Assembly (NCBI RefSeq): GCF_009832745.1 | Contig: NZ_VRMJ01000014.1 | Location: 372,001 to 436,000, forward strand | Reading direction: 5' to 3' | Length of the DNA: 64,000 bases | Source: Polaribacter septentrionalilitoris | GTDB taxonomy: Bacteria; Bacteroidota; Bacteroidia; Flavobacteriales; Flavobacteriaceae | Shown here: positions 1 to 9,470 of the stretch, piece after piece | Numbering within the stretch: the stretch's first letter is position 1 | Layout: the number at the start of each line of letters is the position of its first letter | Program-made: the position numbers and the translations under genes | Notes under the pieces: model-generated | What the model was told of the DNA's origin: nothing | Databases searched by the model: none | Seen by the model: only the letters and a program-made list of their open reading frames with translations

Positions 1-1
1 T

Positions 2-565
2 GATGAATACCTATTTCTTCCTGATTATACTTACAAAGCATTCAAAAATGCAAAGTTAATATCAAAAAATACAACTCAAGATTTAGTAAAAAAAGAAGAT
101 ACTTTACTTAGTTTTAAAGAAAAACAACCAAAAACTGAAACATTTAGTCCTTTTTTAATCTTTTGCTTACTTGCACTTATTGGAATATTTATCACGTATA
201 AAGATTATAAAAGAAAAAAGAGAACTAAGTTATTAGATTTTGTGCTGTTTTTTACTACTGGTCTTATAGGTTGCATCTTATTTTTTCTTTGGTTTTTTTC
301 CAGTCATTCTACAGCTCCCAATAACTTTAATATTCTTTGGGCATTTCCCGTTAATCTTGTAATTGGTTTTTTATTACTAAAAAAGAACATAAAAACAAAA
401 TGGTTAAACATCTACATTAAGTTTTTATTAATTTTAATAGCAATTATTCCAATATTATGGATTATTCAAATACAAGTGTATCCAAAAGTTATTATACCGC
501 TATTGATCTTATTTTGGATTAGATATTATTTCTTGTCCAAGAATTTATTGTCCTTTGAAAAATAA
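2..565 (+). CDS. DUF4105 family membrane protein, C-terminal part only
   Basis: The reading frame is open from the left edge, so the N-terminus and start codon lie outside the window. About 187 residues remain. They contain a charged stretch, then at least four hydrophobic helices separated by short basic loops (KDYKRKKR near the first, KKNIKTK later). The segment with FFLWFFSSHSTAPNNFNILW, two membrane helices in, resembles the conserved C-terminal membrane part of Bacteroidota DUF4105 (Lnb-N-like) proteins, whose N-terminal domain is periplasmic and papain/NlpC-like. Function is unknown in this family. The stop codon overlaps the end of the convergent sugar-phosphate transferase gene by 21 bp, so the two transcripts must interleave there. 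Family assignment comes from recognition of the C-terminus only. Confidence 0.6.
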   Translation, partial: DEYLFLPDYTYKAFKNAKLISKNTTQDLVKKEDTLLSFKEKQPKTETFSPFLIFCLLALIGIFITYKDYKRKKRTKLLDFVLFFTTGLIGCILFFLWFFSSHSTAPNNFNILWAFPVNLVIGFLLLKKNIKTKWLNIYIKFLLILIAIIPILWIIQIQVYPKVIIPLLILFWIRYYFLSKNLLSFEK

Positions 566-1927
566 AACAGTAGTAATTGTTTTAATTAAGATTTTAAAAT
601 CTAACAAGGTATCACGTTCTTTGATATAATACAAATCATAACGTAATTTGGTTTCTTGTTCTTCAATACTATTTGCATAAGGATAATTAACTTGTGCCCA
701 CCCTGTTAAACCAGGTCTAACAACATGTCTTATCGAATAAAAAGGAATTTCTTTTTCTAAATCTTTTACAAATTCAGGTCTTTCAGGTCTAGGGCCAATT
801 AAGCTCATGTCCCCTTTTAGTATATTAAAAAATTGTGGAATTTCATCTAATCTAGTATTTCTTAAGAATTTACCAAACACTGTAATTCTAACATCATTTT
901 TAGCTGCCCAAACAGCACCATTACTTTCGGCATTCTTGACCATAGATCTAAGTTTATAAATAGTAAATGGTTTTGTGTTTTGACCAACTCTTTCTTGAGT
1001 ATAAAAAAGAGCCCCCCTATTTCCAATAAAGTTACATATAAGTAAGATTGGTATTAAGAAAGTAAAAACTAGTAAACCTAAAATGGAAATAACAATATCA
1101 ATAAATCTTAGACCAAAAAGGTAAAATCTATTGGAATTATTTTTACTAAAATTTAGATTTTTATAAAAAGTATGATCTAAATACTCTTTAGGAACCCTAG
1201 AAGTTACCGTTTCATAAAATGTTTCATAACTAATAATATTAACCCCTTTTTTAAAGTTAGCTATTAATTCTTGATTTAAAAAAGAAACATTATCATTAGT
1301 TAGATTTTTTTCCGAAACAACCACCTCTGTTATCGGATTATTTTCTACTAAATATGATAAATCAAAAGAGTTAATATCATGATATCCTTTTAAACCATCA
1401 ATTTTCTGCTCAGAAACATAACCAGTTACATGATGAAAATTATCATTTTTAATATGAGTCAATAGTTTCTTTACCAAAGAAGAGTGTCCTATGAATAATA
1501 TTGTTTTAAAATATTTTGGTGAAAAAATTAACCAAGAATAAATAAATCTCCAAATAATAATTGGTGTAGATATAATTAAGAAAAAATAGACAATTTGTAG
1601 TCTATTTTCTGGTAATACAGGAGAAATATAAGGGGTAAAAACATAGAATATAGTTGTTGCAAATGCAGTGAGTACAACACTTCGTAAAATTAAATATCTA
1701 TTATTAGAAACACTTAAATTATATAGTTGAAAAATTTCACCGAATAAAACGTAATAAAAAATTAAAAGAATAAACCAATTTAATATTAATTGATTATTAA
1801 ATTTAAAATATTTAAAGTCAAGAAACACATATGAAAACCATATACTAAGTATTAAAATTAAAACATCGAAAAGCCTTAAAAAAAACTTTCTTTCTGAGAT
1901 ATCTAAATACGTTTTTTTACTTGCCAA
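545..1927 (-). CDS. Undecaprenyl-phosphate glycosylphosphotransferase (WcaJ/WbaP-like initiating enzyme)
   Basis: This enzyme would start glycan assembly by moving a sugar-1-phosphate from a UDP-sugar to undecaprenyl phosphate at the inner membrane. The 460 residues fit the polyisoprenyl-phosphate hexose-1-phosphate transferase family. There are four N-terminal membrane helices (about 15-130), a Rossmann-like soluble domain (about 140-250), a reentrant hydrophobic segment near 275-300 and a C-terminal catalytic domain. The catalytic domain shows the hallmark motifs KLRSM, RLDEIPQFFNILKGDMSL, GPRPERP and RPGLTGWAQV. It is the last gene of the long polysaccharide train and overlaps the upstream glycosyltransferase by 11 bp. 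The sugar transferred (glucose, galactose or a HexNAc) cannot be read from the sequence. Confidence 0.93.
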   Translation of the reverse strand: MASKKTYLDISERKFFLRLFDVLILILSIWFSYVFLDFKYFKFNNQLILNWFILLIFYYVLFGEIFQLYNLSVSNNRYLILRSVVLTAFATTIFYVFTPYISPVLPENRLQIVYFFLIISTPIIIWRFIYSWLIFSPKYFKTILFIGHSSLVKKLLTHIKNDNFHHVTGYVSEQKIDGLKGYHDINSFDLSYLVENNPITEVVVSEKNLTNDNVSFLNQELIANFKKGVNIISYETFYETVTSRVPKEYLDHTFYKNLNFSKNNSNRFYLFGLRFIDIVISILGLLVFTFLIPILLICNFIGNRGALFYTQERVGQNTKPFTIYKLRSMVKNAESNGAVWAAKNDVRITVFGKFLRNTRLDEIPQFFNILKGDMSLIGPRPERPEFVKDLEKEIPFYSIRHVVRPGLTGWAQVNYPYANSIEEQETKLRYDLYYIKERDTLLDFKILIKTITTVLFFKGQ

Positions 1928-2672
1928 AATATTTTAGAGTTTTATGAACAGCACATGAAACAGTTGATATTGTAGCTCGAAAATAAGATAATTTTTCTAT
2001 TTCTTTAAACAAATTCCAATTCCATTTTAGCATTTCTATCTTATTATTAGATATAGATTTACTTCTATCTCTGTATTGTGCTAAAACAATATCCAATCCA
2101 TAGGCATATTTTTCTGATTTCAATATTTTTAACCACAAGGCATAATCTTGCCTTTTCCTAATATTTGGCATAAAAATTTTACCTAAAACATCACTATTAT
2201 ACATTGCTGTTAAACAGCCTATTTCATTAGAGTACAACATTCTATTATAATCCAACTTTTCTTTACATTTAATTATTTTATTGATTGGTATACCTTTTTC
2301 ATCAATAATTTCATAAGAAGTATGTGTTAATAAAAATTTGTTTTCTATCATAAAATTCATTTGCAATTCTAACTTTTTAGGCAACCATAGGTCATCACTG
2401 TCTAGAAAAGCAATAAAATTACCTTTTGACATTTCTATTCCTTTATTTCTAACAATTGCAGCTCCAGAATTTACATCTAACACAAACAATCTAATTCTAG
2501 AATCTTTCTTAGCATATAAGGTAATAATATCTATACTTTTATCATTGGAGCAATCATCAACAATAATCAATTCCCAATTTTGATAAGACTGACGTAAAAT
2601 ACTTTCAATAGTATTAGAAATAAATTGTTCAGAATTATAATTTGCTGTAATTATTGAAACTAAATTATTCAT
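1917..2672 (-). CDS. Glycosyltransferase family 2
   Basis: A cytoplasmic GT-A fold transferase that adds one sugar to the growing lipid-linked glycan. The N-terminus has the GT2 nucleotide-binding pattern (VSIITANYNS, then IIVDDCSND at about 36-44), and the metal-binding DXD-type motif is DSDD at 91-94. Its 251 residues are a minimal GT2 domain with no membrane segment. It overlaps the preceding CapK-like gene by 8 bp and the following sugar-phosphate transferase by 11 bp, which suggests translational coupling. Donor and acceptor are not predictable. Confidence 0.88.
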   Translation of the reverse strand: MNNLVSIITANYNSEQFISNTIESILRQSYQNWELIIVDDCSNDKSIDIITLYAKKDSRIRLFVLDVNSGAAIVRNKGIEMSKGNFIAFLDSDDLWLPKKLELQMNFMIENKFLLTHTSYEIIDEKGIPINKIIKCKEKLDYNRMLYSNEIGCLTAMYNSDVLGKIFMPNIRKRQDYALWLKILKSEKYAYGLDIVLAQYRDRSKSISNNKIEMLKWNWNLFKEIEKLSYFRATISTVSCAVHKTLKYFGK

Positions 2673-3957
2673 CTAAGTTAGAAATAAAGTTTTTTAATTT
2701 TCCTTTTGAATATCTAAAGCTGGCTTGCTCTTTAACTTTGAAATTAACATCTTCTTTAAAATAATTTTTAATCTCTTTTTGTAATTTTCCCTTAATTGAA
2801 GTGGTTAATTTCTTCTCAATTAAAAACACCAATTCTCCTTTTTTATCTTGAATTACTTGATAGTTTAAATCAATATTATACTTTTTTGATATATTTTTAA
2901 AAATATAATAAAAATATAAACTTGGATATTTATCCTTGTATCCATAAACACTCTCTCCTATTCTACCAGTAACTTCTTCTAATATTAAGTGACTTTTTCC
3001 ACATTTACATTTTTCATCTCTAGAAGCTAATCGAATATAATCTCCTAACTTATATCTTATGACAGGAAAAGATTGCATTTGTAAGTTAGTAACTATAATT
3101 TCATTATTAATATTTTCTACTAAAACTCCTTCCATATTAATATGCATTTTGCCTTCATTACACTCAAATGCGATAATGCCAGACTCTGTTGCACCATATT
3201 CGCTAATCATTTTAAGACCAAAAGCTTTTTTGACTTCTTTTTGATAATTATCAAAGATTTTTTCTGAAGTCCCTTTAACCATTTTTATTCTTTTAGGCCG
3301 TTCTAAATTTAATTTATTAATTAATACAGCTGTTTGGTAAATCATAGAAGAATATCCATGAATATATCTTGCTTTTCTTGATTTTTTTACAAATTTTTTT
3401 AACGATTTTTCTTGGTAACTAAATATTCTAAATCTGTTTTGAAGTATATCTAAAATTTTATTTTTTTGTTGTTGGAGATACGAAAAATTGACTCCCCAAA
3501 AATAACCATTTCTATCCCATGGCTTAACACCATACCAAGAATATCCTCTTTGAATTACAGCCCTGTTAAATGAGTCTGCATGCTCATCTCTATAAAATTT
3601 AAGCGACTCACCAGAAGTTCCAGAAGTTGTTGCTAAAAATGTTTTTTTAAACTTTAAGTTGTTATGTATTTGGGGTGTAAAATCAATCAAATCTTGTTTA
3701 GAAGTGGTAGGAATGTGTTTTACATCTTCTAAACTCTTTATTGTTCTGATGTTTAATTTGTAATCATCAAACTTTTTCTTGTAGTAATCTGAATGATTAT
3801 ATGCTATATTTAATAGTTCTTTTAACTTTTTTAGTTGATATTCTTCAAGTTCTTTTAAAGACCAATACTCGCTTTTTTTTAAGAAAACAAAAATTTTCTT
3901 TAAAGAAGGATTTCTAATTTTTTCTCCCAGTATGTATATATATTTATTGAACATCAC
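2665..3957 (-). CDS. CapK/PaaK-like adenylate-forming enzyme
   Basis: The protein belongs to the phenylacetate-CoA ligase (PaaK) branch of adenylate-forming enzymes, often named CapK in capsule loci. The ATP/phosphate loop TTSGTSGE lies at 110-117 and the acyl-adenylate motif YGATESG near 254-260. A later R-x-GD segment (VIRYKLGDYIRL) matches the family's third core. At 430 residues it has the usual length. Members in surface-polysaccharide clusters are thought to activate or transfer an acyl group to the glycan, but none is well characterised. The substrate here is unknown. It overlaps both neighbours by 4-8 bp and so is an integral part of the gene train. Confidence 0.82.
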   Translation of the reverse strand: MMFNKYIYILGEKIRNPSLKKIFVFLKKSEYWSLKELEEYQLKKLKELLNIAYNHSDYYKKKFDDYKLNIRTIKSLEDVKHIPTTSKQDLIDFTPQIHNNLKFKKTFLATTSGTSGESLKFYRDEHADSFNRAVIQRGYSWYGVKPWDRNGYFWGVNFSYLQQQKNKILDILQNRFRIFSYQEKSLKKFVKKSRKARYIHGYSSMIYQTAVLINKLNLERPKRIKMVKGTSEKIFDNYQKEVKKAFGLKMISEYGATESGIIAFECNEGKMHINMEGVLVENINNEIIVTNLQMQSFPVIRYKLGDYIRLASRDEKCKCGKSHLILEEVTGRIGESVYGYKDKYPSLYFYYIFKNISKKYNIDLNYQVIQDKKGELVFLIEKKLTTSIKGKLQKEIKNYFKEDVNFKVKEQASFRYSKGKLKNFISNLDE

Positions 3958-4976
3958 TTAAGAATTTTAAGCCATTTTTCTCTATTATTTTCCCAGCTAA
4001 ATTGTTCTACTTTTTTTCTGGCATTTAAACTTATGTTTGGATGTTCAGCATTAAGAATATTTATAATTGACGCTACCATTAACTGAGGAGATAAAGGTGG
4101 AACTAAAAGACCATCAAATTTATCTTTAATTAAAAAGGGTAAACCTCCAACATTAGTACTTACTACAGGTAAGCCCAAAGCCATTACTTCCATAACACTA
4201 ACAGGTGTATTATCAAAATTTGTTGTATTTATAAAAATATCAAATTCTTCAGATCTCTTATGCCACTGCTCTTTTAAAAGAACACCTGTTAATTCTACTG
4301 AGTCTTGTAAATTAAATTTATTAATTAATTTTTTAGTCTGTTCATAAGTATCATCAACAAAAGGACCAACCATACAAAGGGTTGCATCAGGATATTTTTT
4401 TTTAAGCAGTTTTAAAACTCTAATTGCCATTGTAGGATTATAAATTTCTTTAAAAGCTCTAACCCAAAGTAATCTTGGTTTGATAATTTTTCTTATTTTA
4501 TAATTATAATTTTCAATCTCTAGAATATTAGGTATGAATTCTGTTTTATATCCATAACCTTCAAAAGCCTCTTTTAAATAGTTTGATGGTGCTATATTTT
4601 TGTAGGAGTTTTTAAAAATAAGACTTGATAACAAAGTGTTTGATTTTAATCTTTCTGGAAGATTTCCCCCATGTAAAATTGGTATATACTTAATTTTAAA
4701 AATTCTAGCTAACTGAGATGTAATAAGCGCATAATAGAAATTACTAGTACTGTAGGTATCTATCAAAATATAATCTACTTTTTTTCTACACTTAAAAACA
4801 GCATAAGACATATCTACAAGACGATACGATTTATTTATTTTATCAGATGAAATGATAACTTGAAAACTTTCTTTTTGTAATAAATTAGATAGTAAAATAA
4901 GGGTTGTATTATACTTGGTCTTTTTAGTTAAATTATTACCTATGTACAATATTTTTTTTCTATTCTTCATCATCAT
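3954..4976 (-). CDS. Glycosyltransferase family 4 (GT-B)
   Basis: A GT-B transferase of 340 residues. The C-terminal Rossmann half carries the GT4 signature NTPVSVMEVMALGLPVVST at about 256-274 followed by VGGLP, which binds the nucleotide-sugar. The N-terminal half has a short glycine-rich start (LYIGNNL) and an acceptor-side HGGNLP loop near 102-107. No membrane segment is present. The start codon is one of three consecutive ATGs; the 17-bp overlap with the upstream polymerase/ligase gene depends on the first. It adds one sugar in the pathway, with unknown specificity. Confidence 0.88.
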   Translation of the reverse strand: MMMKNRKKILYIGNNLTKKTKYNTTLILLSNLLQKESFQVIISSDKINKSYRLVDMSYAVFKCRKKVDYILIDTYSTSNFYYALITSQLARIFKIKYIPILHGGNLPERLKSNTLLSSLIFKNSYKNIAPSNYLKEAFEGYGYKTEFIPNILEIENYNYKIRKIIKPRLLWVRAFKEIYNPTMAIRVLKLLKKKYPDATLCMVGPFVDDTYEQTKKLINKFNLQDSVELTGVLLKEQWHKRSEEFDIFINTTNFDNTPVSVMEVMALGLPVVSTNVGGLPFLIKDKFDGLLVPPLSPQLMVASIINILNAEHPNISLNARKKVEQFSWENNREKWLKILK

Positions 4977-6282
4977 AAATCCTAATCAATGTTAATGCAT
5001 ACACAAAACCAGGTAAGGCAATTCGCATTGCAGAATGATTAATGGTTAAAAACCATATGACATAAAACCCAGCTATAAAAGCTTTACCATAAAAATCTGA
5101 TCTGAAAAAATTAAAAATGGGCATTACAAGTAATAAAATTAACAAAAAAAAACCAATGAAACCATGTTCTTCTAACAGCCTACCTACCTCGTTATGGGAA
5201 GCACCTGTTACCATGTTAATTTCTTTTCTTCTTTGATATTTTCCATTTCCCACCCCTATTCCAAGTGGGTTATCTAAAAAGTTTTCGAATTGCACCTCAA
5301 ATATCTTAATTCTTCCTGAAGAAATATCTTCTTTAACTCCTATCTTATTCCTTCCTGTGTATCTATTTTCTAACATACCTCCAGTAATACCAGAGGTATA
5401 AACCCAAATAGACACCAAAAAAAACGAAATTATAAGTAGATATTTTAAAATAACACTGAAAGAAATTCTTTTATAAATTACATAAAAGAACGAAAATAAA
5501 ATTAGTGATATAAAAGCCGTAATTATTCCACCTCTAGAAAATGTTAACAACCCTCTATAGGAGAAGTATATTAAAAAAATAGCATCTAAAAAATAGTAAC
5601 CTGTGAGTCTTTTTTTTGGCAAAACAAATATGGTTAATACAAACATACCCATACCTATTGCTGTTGCAACCTGATTAGGTCCAAAACCACCAGAAGTCGT
5701 AAAATTTGCTTCTGAGTTAAAAACTATTTCTTTTAAATCTGGTGTCCTAAAATAAAGGTAACTTATCATAGAAAAAAGAGGTAACAACATAAAGAATAAA
5801 GCATCATATAACTGTTGCTTGGTAATTGGTCTCTTGTAAAAATAAAAAGAAGCAACACCTAAAACTACTGGGCCACTTAGATTAAAAGCAATATTTGTCC
5901 TCAAAGATTCCCCCTCCGGAACCTGAGTAAAAACAATACCCAAAAGTAATAATAGTATATAAAAAACATAATGTGGAGAAAAATTTTGTTTGAATCTACC
6001 TACTAGAATACCTAACATCAAAAACAATATAACACCATATTTACCAGTTTCATATAGAATAAGTCCTCCTGTCATTCTTATAAAAACCTCACCACCTACT
6101 AAATATGAAGCTAATGTAAAAGCTTCTTCATTTTCATTATTGCTTGCGTATATAAGAAATATTGGTAAAACAACTATTACAATACCGTAAAATTTTGGAA
6201 ATATAGCTTGAGTTGCTAAGTAACCAAAAATTAAATGGATGATAATAATTAATAGCTTATTATCTAATATATATTTAATCAA
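4960..6282 (-). CDS. O-antigen ligase/polymerase (WaaL or Wzy type) membrane protein
   Basis: A 440-residue polytopic inner-membrane protein with 10-12 hydrophobic helices. The O-antigen ligase superfamily (Wzy_C) is indicated by TFSRGG at 247-252 and by a large periplasmic loop at about 298-365. That loop contains SSGRIKIFEVQ, a DNPLGIGVGNG turn and SHNEVGRLLEEHGFIG. WaaL ligases and Wzy polymerases share these marks, so sequence alone does not separate them. Because export in this locus is by an ABC transporter, which does not need Wzy, ligation of the finished glycan to lipid A core is the more economical role. The gene lies 2 bp after its upstream neighbour. Confidence 0.85.
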   Translation of the reverse strand: MIKYILDNKLLIIIIHLIFGYLATQAIFPKFYGIVIVVLPIFLIYASNNENEEAFTLASYLVGGEVFIRMTGGLILYETGKYGVILFLMLGILVGRFKQNFSPHYVFYILLLLLGIVFTQVPEGESLRTNIAFNLSGPVVLGVASFYFYKRPITKQQLYDALFFMLLPLFSMISYLYFRTPDLKEIVFNSEANFTTSGGFGPNQVATAIGMGMFVLTIFVLPKKRLTGYYFLDAIFLIYFSYRGLLTFSRGGIITAFISLILFSFFYVIYKRISFSVILKYLLIISFFLVSIWVYTSGITGGMLENRYTGRNKIGVKEDISSGRIKIFEVQFENFLDNPLGIGVGNGKYQRRKEINMVTGASHNEVGRLLEEHGFIGFFLLILLLVMPIFNFFRSDFYGKAFIAGFYVIWFLTINHSAMRIALPGFVYALTLIRIYDDEE

Positions 6283-6284
6283 AA

Positions 6285-7361
6285 TTATTGTTTATAAATT
6301 TTTATCAACTTATTAATAAAAACATTTGGTGAAAAATTATTTTGAACATGATTATATAAACTTTCGCCAAAATTTGTTCTTGATTCTTCTGAATTAACCA
6401 GAATCTTAAGTTTATCTGTAAACTCAGTGATTTTTTCTGGAGAAACAACAAAACCTGTTTTATTATTTATAATAACCTTATTACAATCTCCAACATTTGT
6501 TGTAATTACTGGTAGTTTCATTAGACCATATTCTAATAAAGCTAGAGGCAAACCTTCAGATTTAGAGGATAATACACCTATTGTAGCCTGGGATAAAATA
6601 TTCGGTATATCTAAACAAGAACCGTATACAAATGTATGTTTTTCTAGTTTTTTTTCTTTAATTAGATAATTTATTTTTTTTGAATAATCATCATTATAAA
6701 CTTTACCAATAAAATGTAACGACCAGCTTTTGTGTTCATTTAAAAAACAATTAAAAGCTTTTAATAAAGTTTCATGATCTTTGTCAGGTCTAAAACCTGC
6801 TAAATGGACAATTCTCTTACCGCTTTCGCCCTTTAAAACAGTTGTTTTTTCTTTGTTATCTATCAGTGCAAAATTATTTAGATAAAAAACCTTTTTACAA
6901 TTTAATTTCTCTAAAGACCAATTTAGTAAATTTTTATTTACAACAATAATTGAAGAAAAGAAATAGGAAAATAATTTAATAGCATATAAATTTTTACCTT
7001 TTATTTTAGTTATTAAACCAAAATGATTGTGCCAGATTATCTTAATTCTGGGATGTATTATTTTTATACAGCAAGCAAAAAAATAAGAAGAAGAATGTGC
7101 ATGAATAATATTTATTTTATGCATTTTGATGTATTTTTTTATTTTTTTTAATGCTTGAATATCTATTTTCTTGTTTTTATTTAAATGAATATATCCTACA
7201 TTTTTATGAATACTGCTTAATAAATCCCCCTCTAACCTAGTGGAACATAGATGAGATTCTAAACCTTTTTTAGATAGCAAATTAGCTATATTTACAGACA
7301 ATACTTCTGCACCTCCGGTATTTAAAGAATCTATTATTTGTAAAACTCTCAAATTATTCAT
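6285..7361 (-). CDS. Glycosyltransferase family 4 (GT-B)
   Basis: A GT4 enzyme of 358 residues. The N-terminal half opens with the classical LNTGGAE loop (about 13-19) and has an IHAHSS segment near 86-91. The C-terminal half has SEGLPLALLEYG at 268-279, the E-x7-E-type donor-binding region, followed by LPVITTNVG. It is cytoplasmic and would extend the lipid-linked glycan by one sugar. It overlaps the preceding gene by 8 bp. The exact donor is unknown. Confidence 0.9.
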   Translation of the reverse strand: MNNLRVLQIIDSLNTGGAEVLSVNIANLLSKKGLESHLCSTRLEGDLLSSIHKNVGYIHLNKNKKIDIQALKKIKKYIKMHKINIIHAHSSSYFFACCIKIIHPRIKIIWHNHFGLITKIKGKNLYAIKLFSYFFSSIIVVNKNLLNWSLEKLNCKKVFYLNNFALIDNKEKTTVLKGESGKRIVHLAGFRPDKDHETLLKAFNCFLNEHKSWSLHFIGKVYNDDYSKKINYLIKEKKLEKHTFVYGSCLDIPNILSQATIGVLSSKSEGLPLALLEYGLMKLPVITTNVGDCNKVIINNKTGFVVSPEKITEFTDKLKILVNSEESRTNFGESLYNHVQNNFSPNVFINKLIKIYKQ

Positions 7362-8481
7362 TCTTAAATATTTTTTTTATTTCAGATTCAAGTTTATTTA
7401 AAGTAAAATTTTGAGACCATTGTTGAGCACTCAACACCTTTTCTTGATAAGATTTTTCTTTATGAATATAATTTAAAATAATTTCAGAAATTTCTTCCAC
7501 TGAAGAATTAGGATTTAAGATTTCACCTCTATTACCAAAATCTAACATATAATTTACACAAGAAATATCAGTAGAAATTGGTAAACACCTCCAAAACATA
7601 GCTTCTGCAACAACTTTAGGCCAACCCTCTGATTTTGATATAAAAATCAAAAAATGTGCTTTTTGAAAAGCATTTTTTACAATTTCTTTTGATTTATTTC
7701 CATGCAAATTAATACGATTTGATAATTCTTTGTCGTTAATATATTTTTTTACAGAATTAAACTCAGAACCTTCACCATACATATCTAATTGAACATCATA
7801 ATTATGAGACAATAATTTTTCAATAGTTTTTACACTTAATAATGGTTGTTTACCTTCAGAAAAAGTACCTACAAAAATAAATTTAACAATAGAATTTAAT
7901 TTTTTTTCTGGTACTTGTTCTATTTCATTTTTAGCATAAGAAGCTGTAAAAAAAGGCACAATATTTTTTGTTTGATTTGGCCATTCACCATAAACCAAAA
8001 CTTTTATATTTTTAGTAAAAAAAGTATTACTCAATAACCATTTCTGTAATTTATATGTAATAGGTTGATGACTACTTGGATCCCAATTCCCTGCATACTT
8101 AGCTGTTTTAGGCTTTGATGGAAATAATATTTGTACTATACAACCTAATAAACCAATGTTACCTGGACAACGCAAATGAATGTGATCACTTTGTTTCATC
8201 ACCTTATAGATTTGCCAACAAATTATAGGCATTACTAATAACGATCTCAACAAGTTTTTTACTGTTGTAATATCAAAATTTGGTATTTCTATAACTTTAA
8301 TATTGTTATGTTGGTAAGCAATTTCAATAGAACTAATCTTGTCAGTAGAAACAGGAGCTAACACTAGAATTTGATCTACATGCTTTGCCCATAAATTCAT
8401 TTCTCGTACATAAGGCTCGTATGCATAAATTTGTCCATCTTTTATTTTATGCACAGCATGTGTTATAATTCCAAATTTCAT
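7354..8481 (-). CDS. Glycosyltransferase family 4 (GT-B)
   Basis: A 375-residue GT-B transferase. The C-terminal donor half is recognisable from KFIFVGTFSEGKQPLL, which starts the second Rossmann domain, and from SKSEGWPKVVAEAMFW followed by LPISTD. The N-terminal half is more divergent, with HLRCPGNIGLLG as a likely acceptor loop. The start overlaps the stop of the upstream GT2 gene by 4 bp. It adds one sugar; no specificity can be stated. Confidence 0.87.
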   Translation of the reverse strand: MKFGIITHAVHKIKDGQIYAYEPYVREMNLWAKHVDQILVLAPVSTDKISSIEIAYQHNNIKVIEIPNFDITTVKNLLRSLLVMPIICWQIYKVMKQSDHIHLRCPGNIGLLGCIVQILFPSKPKTAKYAGNWDPSSHQPITYKLQKWLLSNTFFTKNIKVLVYGEWPNQTKNIVPFFTASYAKNEIEQVPEKKLNSIVKFIFVGTFSEGKQPLLSVKTIEKLLSHNYDVQLDMYGEGSEFNSVKKYINDKELSNRINLHGNKSKEIVKNAFQKAHFLIFISKSEGWPKVVAEAMFWRCLPISTDISCVNYMLDFGNRGEILNPNSSVEEISEIILNYIHKEKSYQEKVLSAQQWSQNFTLNKLESEIKKIFKNE

Positions 8482-9470
8482 CTTTGTACTTTAGGTTTGT
8501 TAAAAATAAGTGTACACAAACCGTAAGTTCTACCTAAAGCTTCTGTTAAAGATTCTAATCTTTTAGTGGTTGTAATTACATTTAGTAAACGTAATTTAAT
8601 TTGAAGAATAGCAATCATATTCCATTTTAGTCGAGCTAGTAATTTTGGTGACTTATACTTCACTCTCCATACATACCATCCATTTCTCGTCACCATCTTT
8701 CCATAATCAAACTGATTGGGTCTACCAGCAACATTATGATGATGTTCTAAACGAGCTGCAGTATTGATATACAATTTTCCTTTTTTTGCTAATCTCAGTG
8801 AAAAATCTGCATCTTCATACAAACCATACCCTTCAAAGTATTTAGAGAATTTTTGATCTAAAAACACTTCCTTTTTATAGGATGATACACCCCCCATAAT
8901 TTGTTCTACCCTATACACTTTTCCGCTTGGTGGTAAAAAACTAACAGATCTCCCATTTGAAAACCTAGGCATCCATCCTGGAGGTGTGGAGTCTAGTAAT
9001 CCTAGTTTTTTTCTTAACTTGAATCTAGAACTTTCTGTTCTTACCCAACCATCATAAAAAAATTCATCTGCATTGCCCTCTTGTGCTTCTTTCCACTCAA
9101 CTTCATTAGTAATATATCCACCTACTGAAGATGCTTTTGGATAAACAGTGTAAGTTTCTATAAGTTTTTCAAAATAATCAGCTTCTAAAACTGTATCATC
9201 ATCTAAAAAGCAAATTATATCAGAATAAGGTGAAACTTTTTTAATTCCAAAATTACGTTGTTTAGTTAAGCCTCTATTATCATTACAAACTAAATAATAA
9301 CTCAGATTCTTGTAATTATGTGTTTCTATAGCTTCTTTTGTTTCGTGATTCAATGATCCATCAATAATTAAAATTTCATTTGGATATAATGTTTGTACAG
9401 CAACTGTATTTAACAACGTTATTAAAGCTTTTGGTCGCATATAGGTGCAAATAATAAGACTAAACTTCAT
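8478..9470 (-). CDS. Glycosyltransferase family 2
   Basis: A 330-residue GT-A enzyme. It has the GT2 entry SLIICTYMRP at the N-terminus, the metal site CFLDDDTV with DDD at 90-92, and a later acidic motif YEDADFSLRLAKKG, the ED-x-D-x-x-R element of many rhamnosyl- and galactosyltransferases. A conserved aromatic H-rich segment (LEHHHNVAG) follows. No membrane helices are evident. It overlaps the upstream long glycosyltransferase by 11 bp. GT2 enzymes of this arrangement often transfer Galf or rhamnose, and the locus encodes UDP-Galf synthesis, but the assignment is only a possibility. Confidence 0.87.
   Translation of the reverse strand: MKFSLIICTYMRPKALITLLNTVAVQTLYPNEILIIDGSLNHETKEAIETHNYKNLSYYLVCNDNRGLTKQRNFGIKKVSPYSDIICFLDDDTVLEADYFEKLIETYTVYPKASSVGGYITNEVEWKEAQEGNADEFFYDGWVRTESSRFKLRKKLGLLDSTPPGWMPRFSNGRSVSFLPPSGKVYRVEQIMGGVSSYKKEVFLDQKFSKYFEGYGLYEDADFSLRLAKKGKLYINTAARLEHHHNVAGRPNQFDYGKMVTRNGWYVWRVKYKSPKLLARLKWNMIAILQIKLRLLNVITTTKRLESLTEALGRTYGLCTLIFNKPKVQR

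Noticed and set aside
2338..2583. Antisense frames inside the glycosyltransferase genes and other housekeeping genes
   Set aside because: These mirror real coding strands, have no start context and no recognisable domains.
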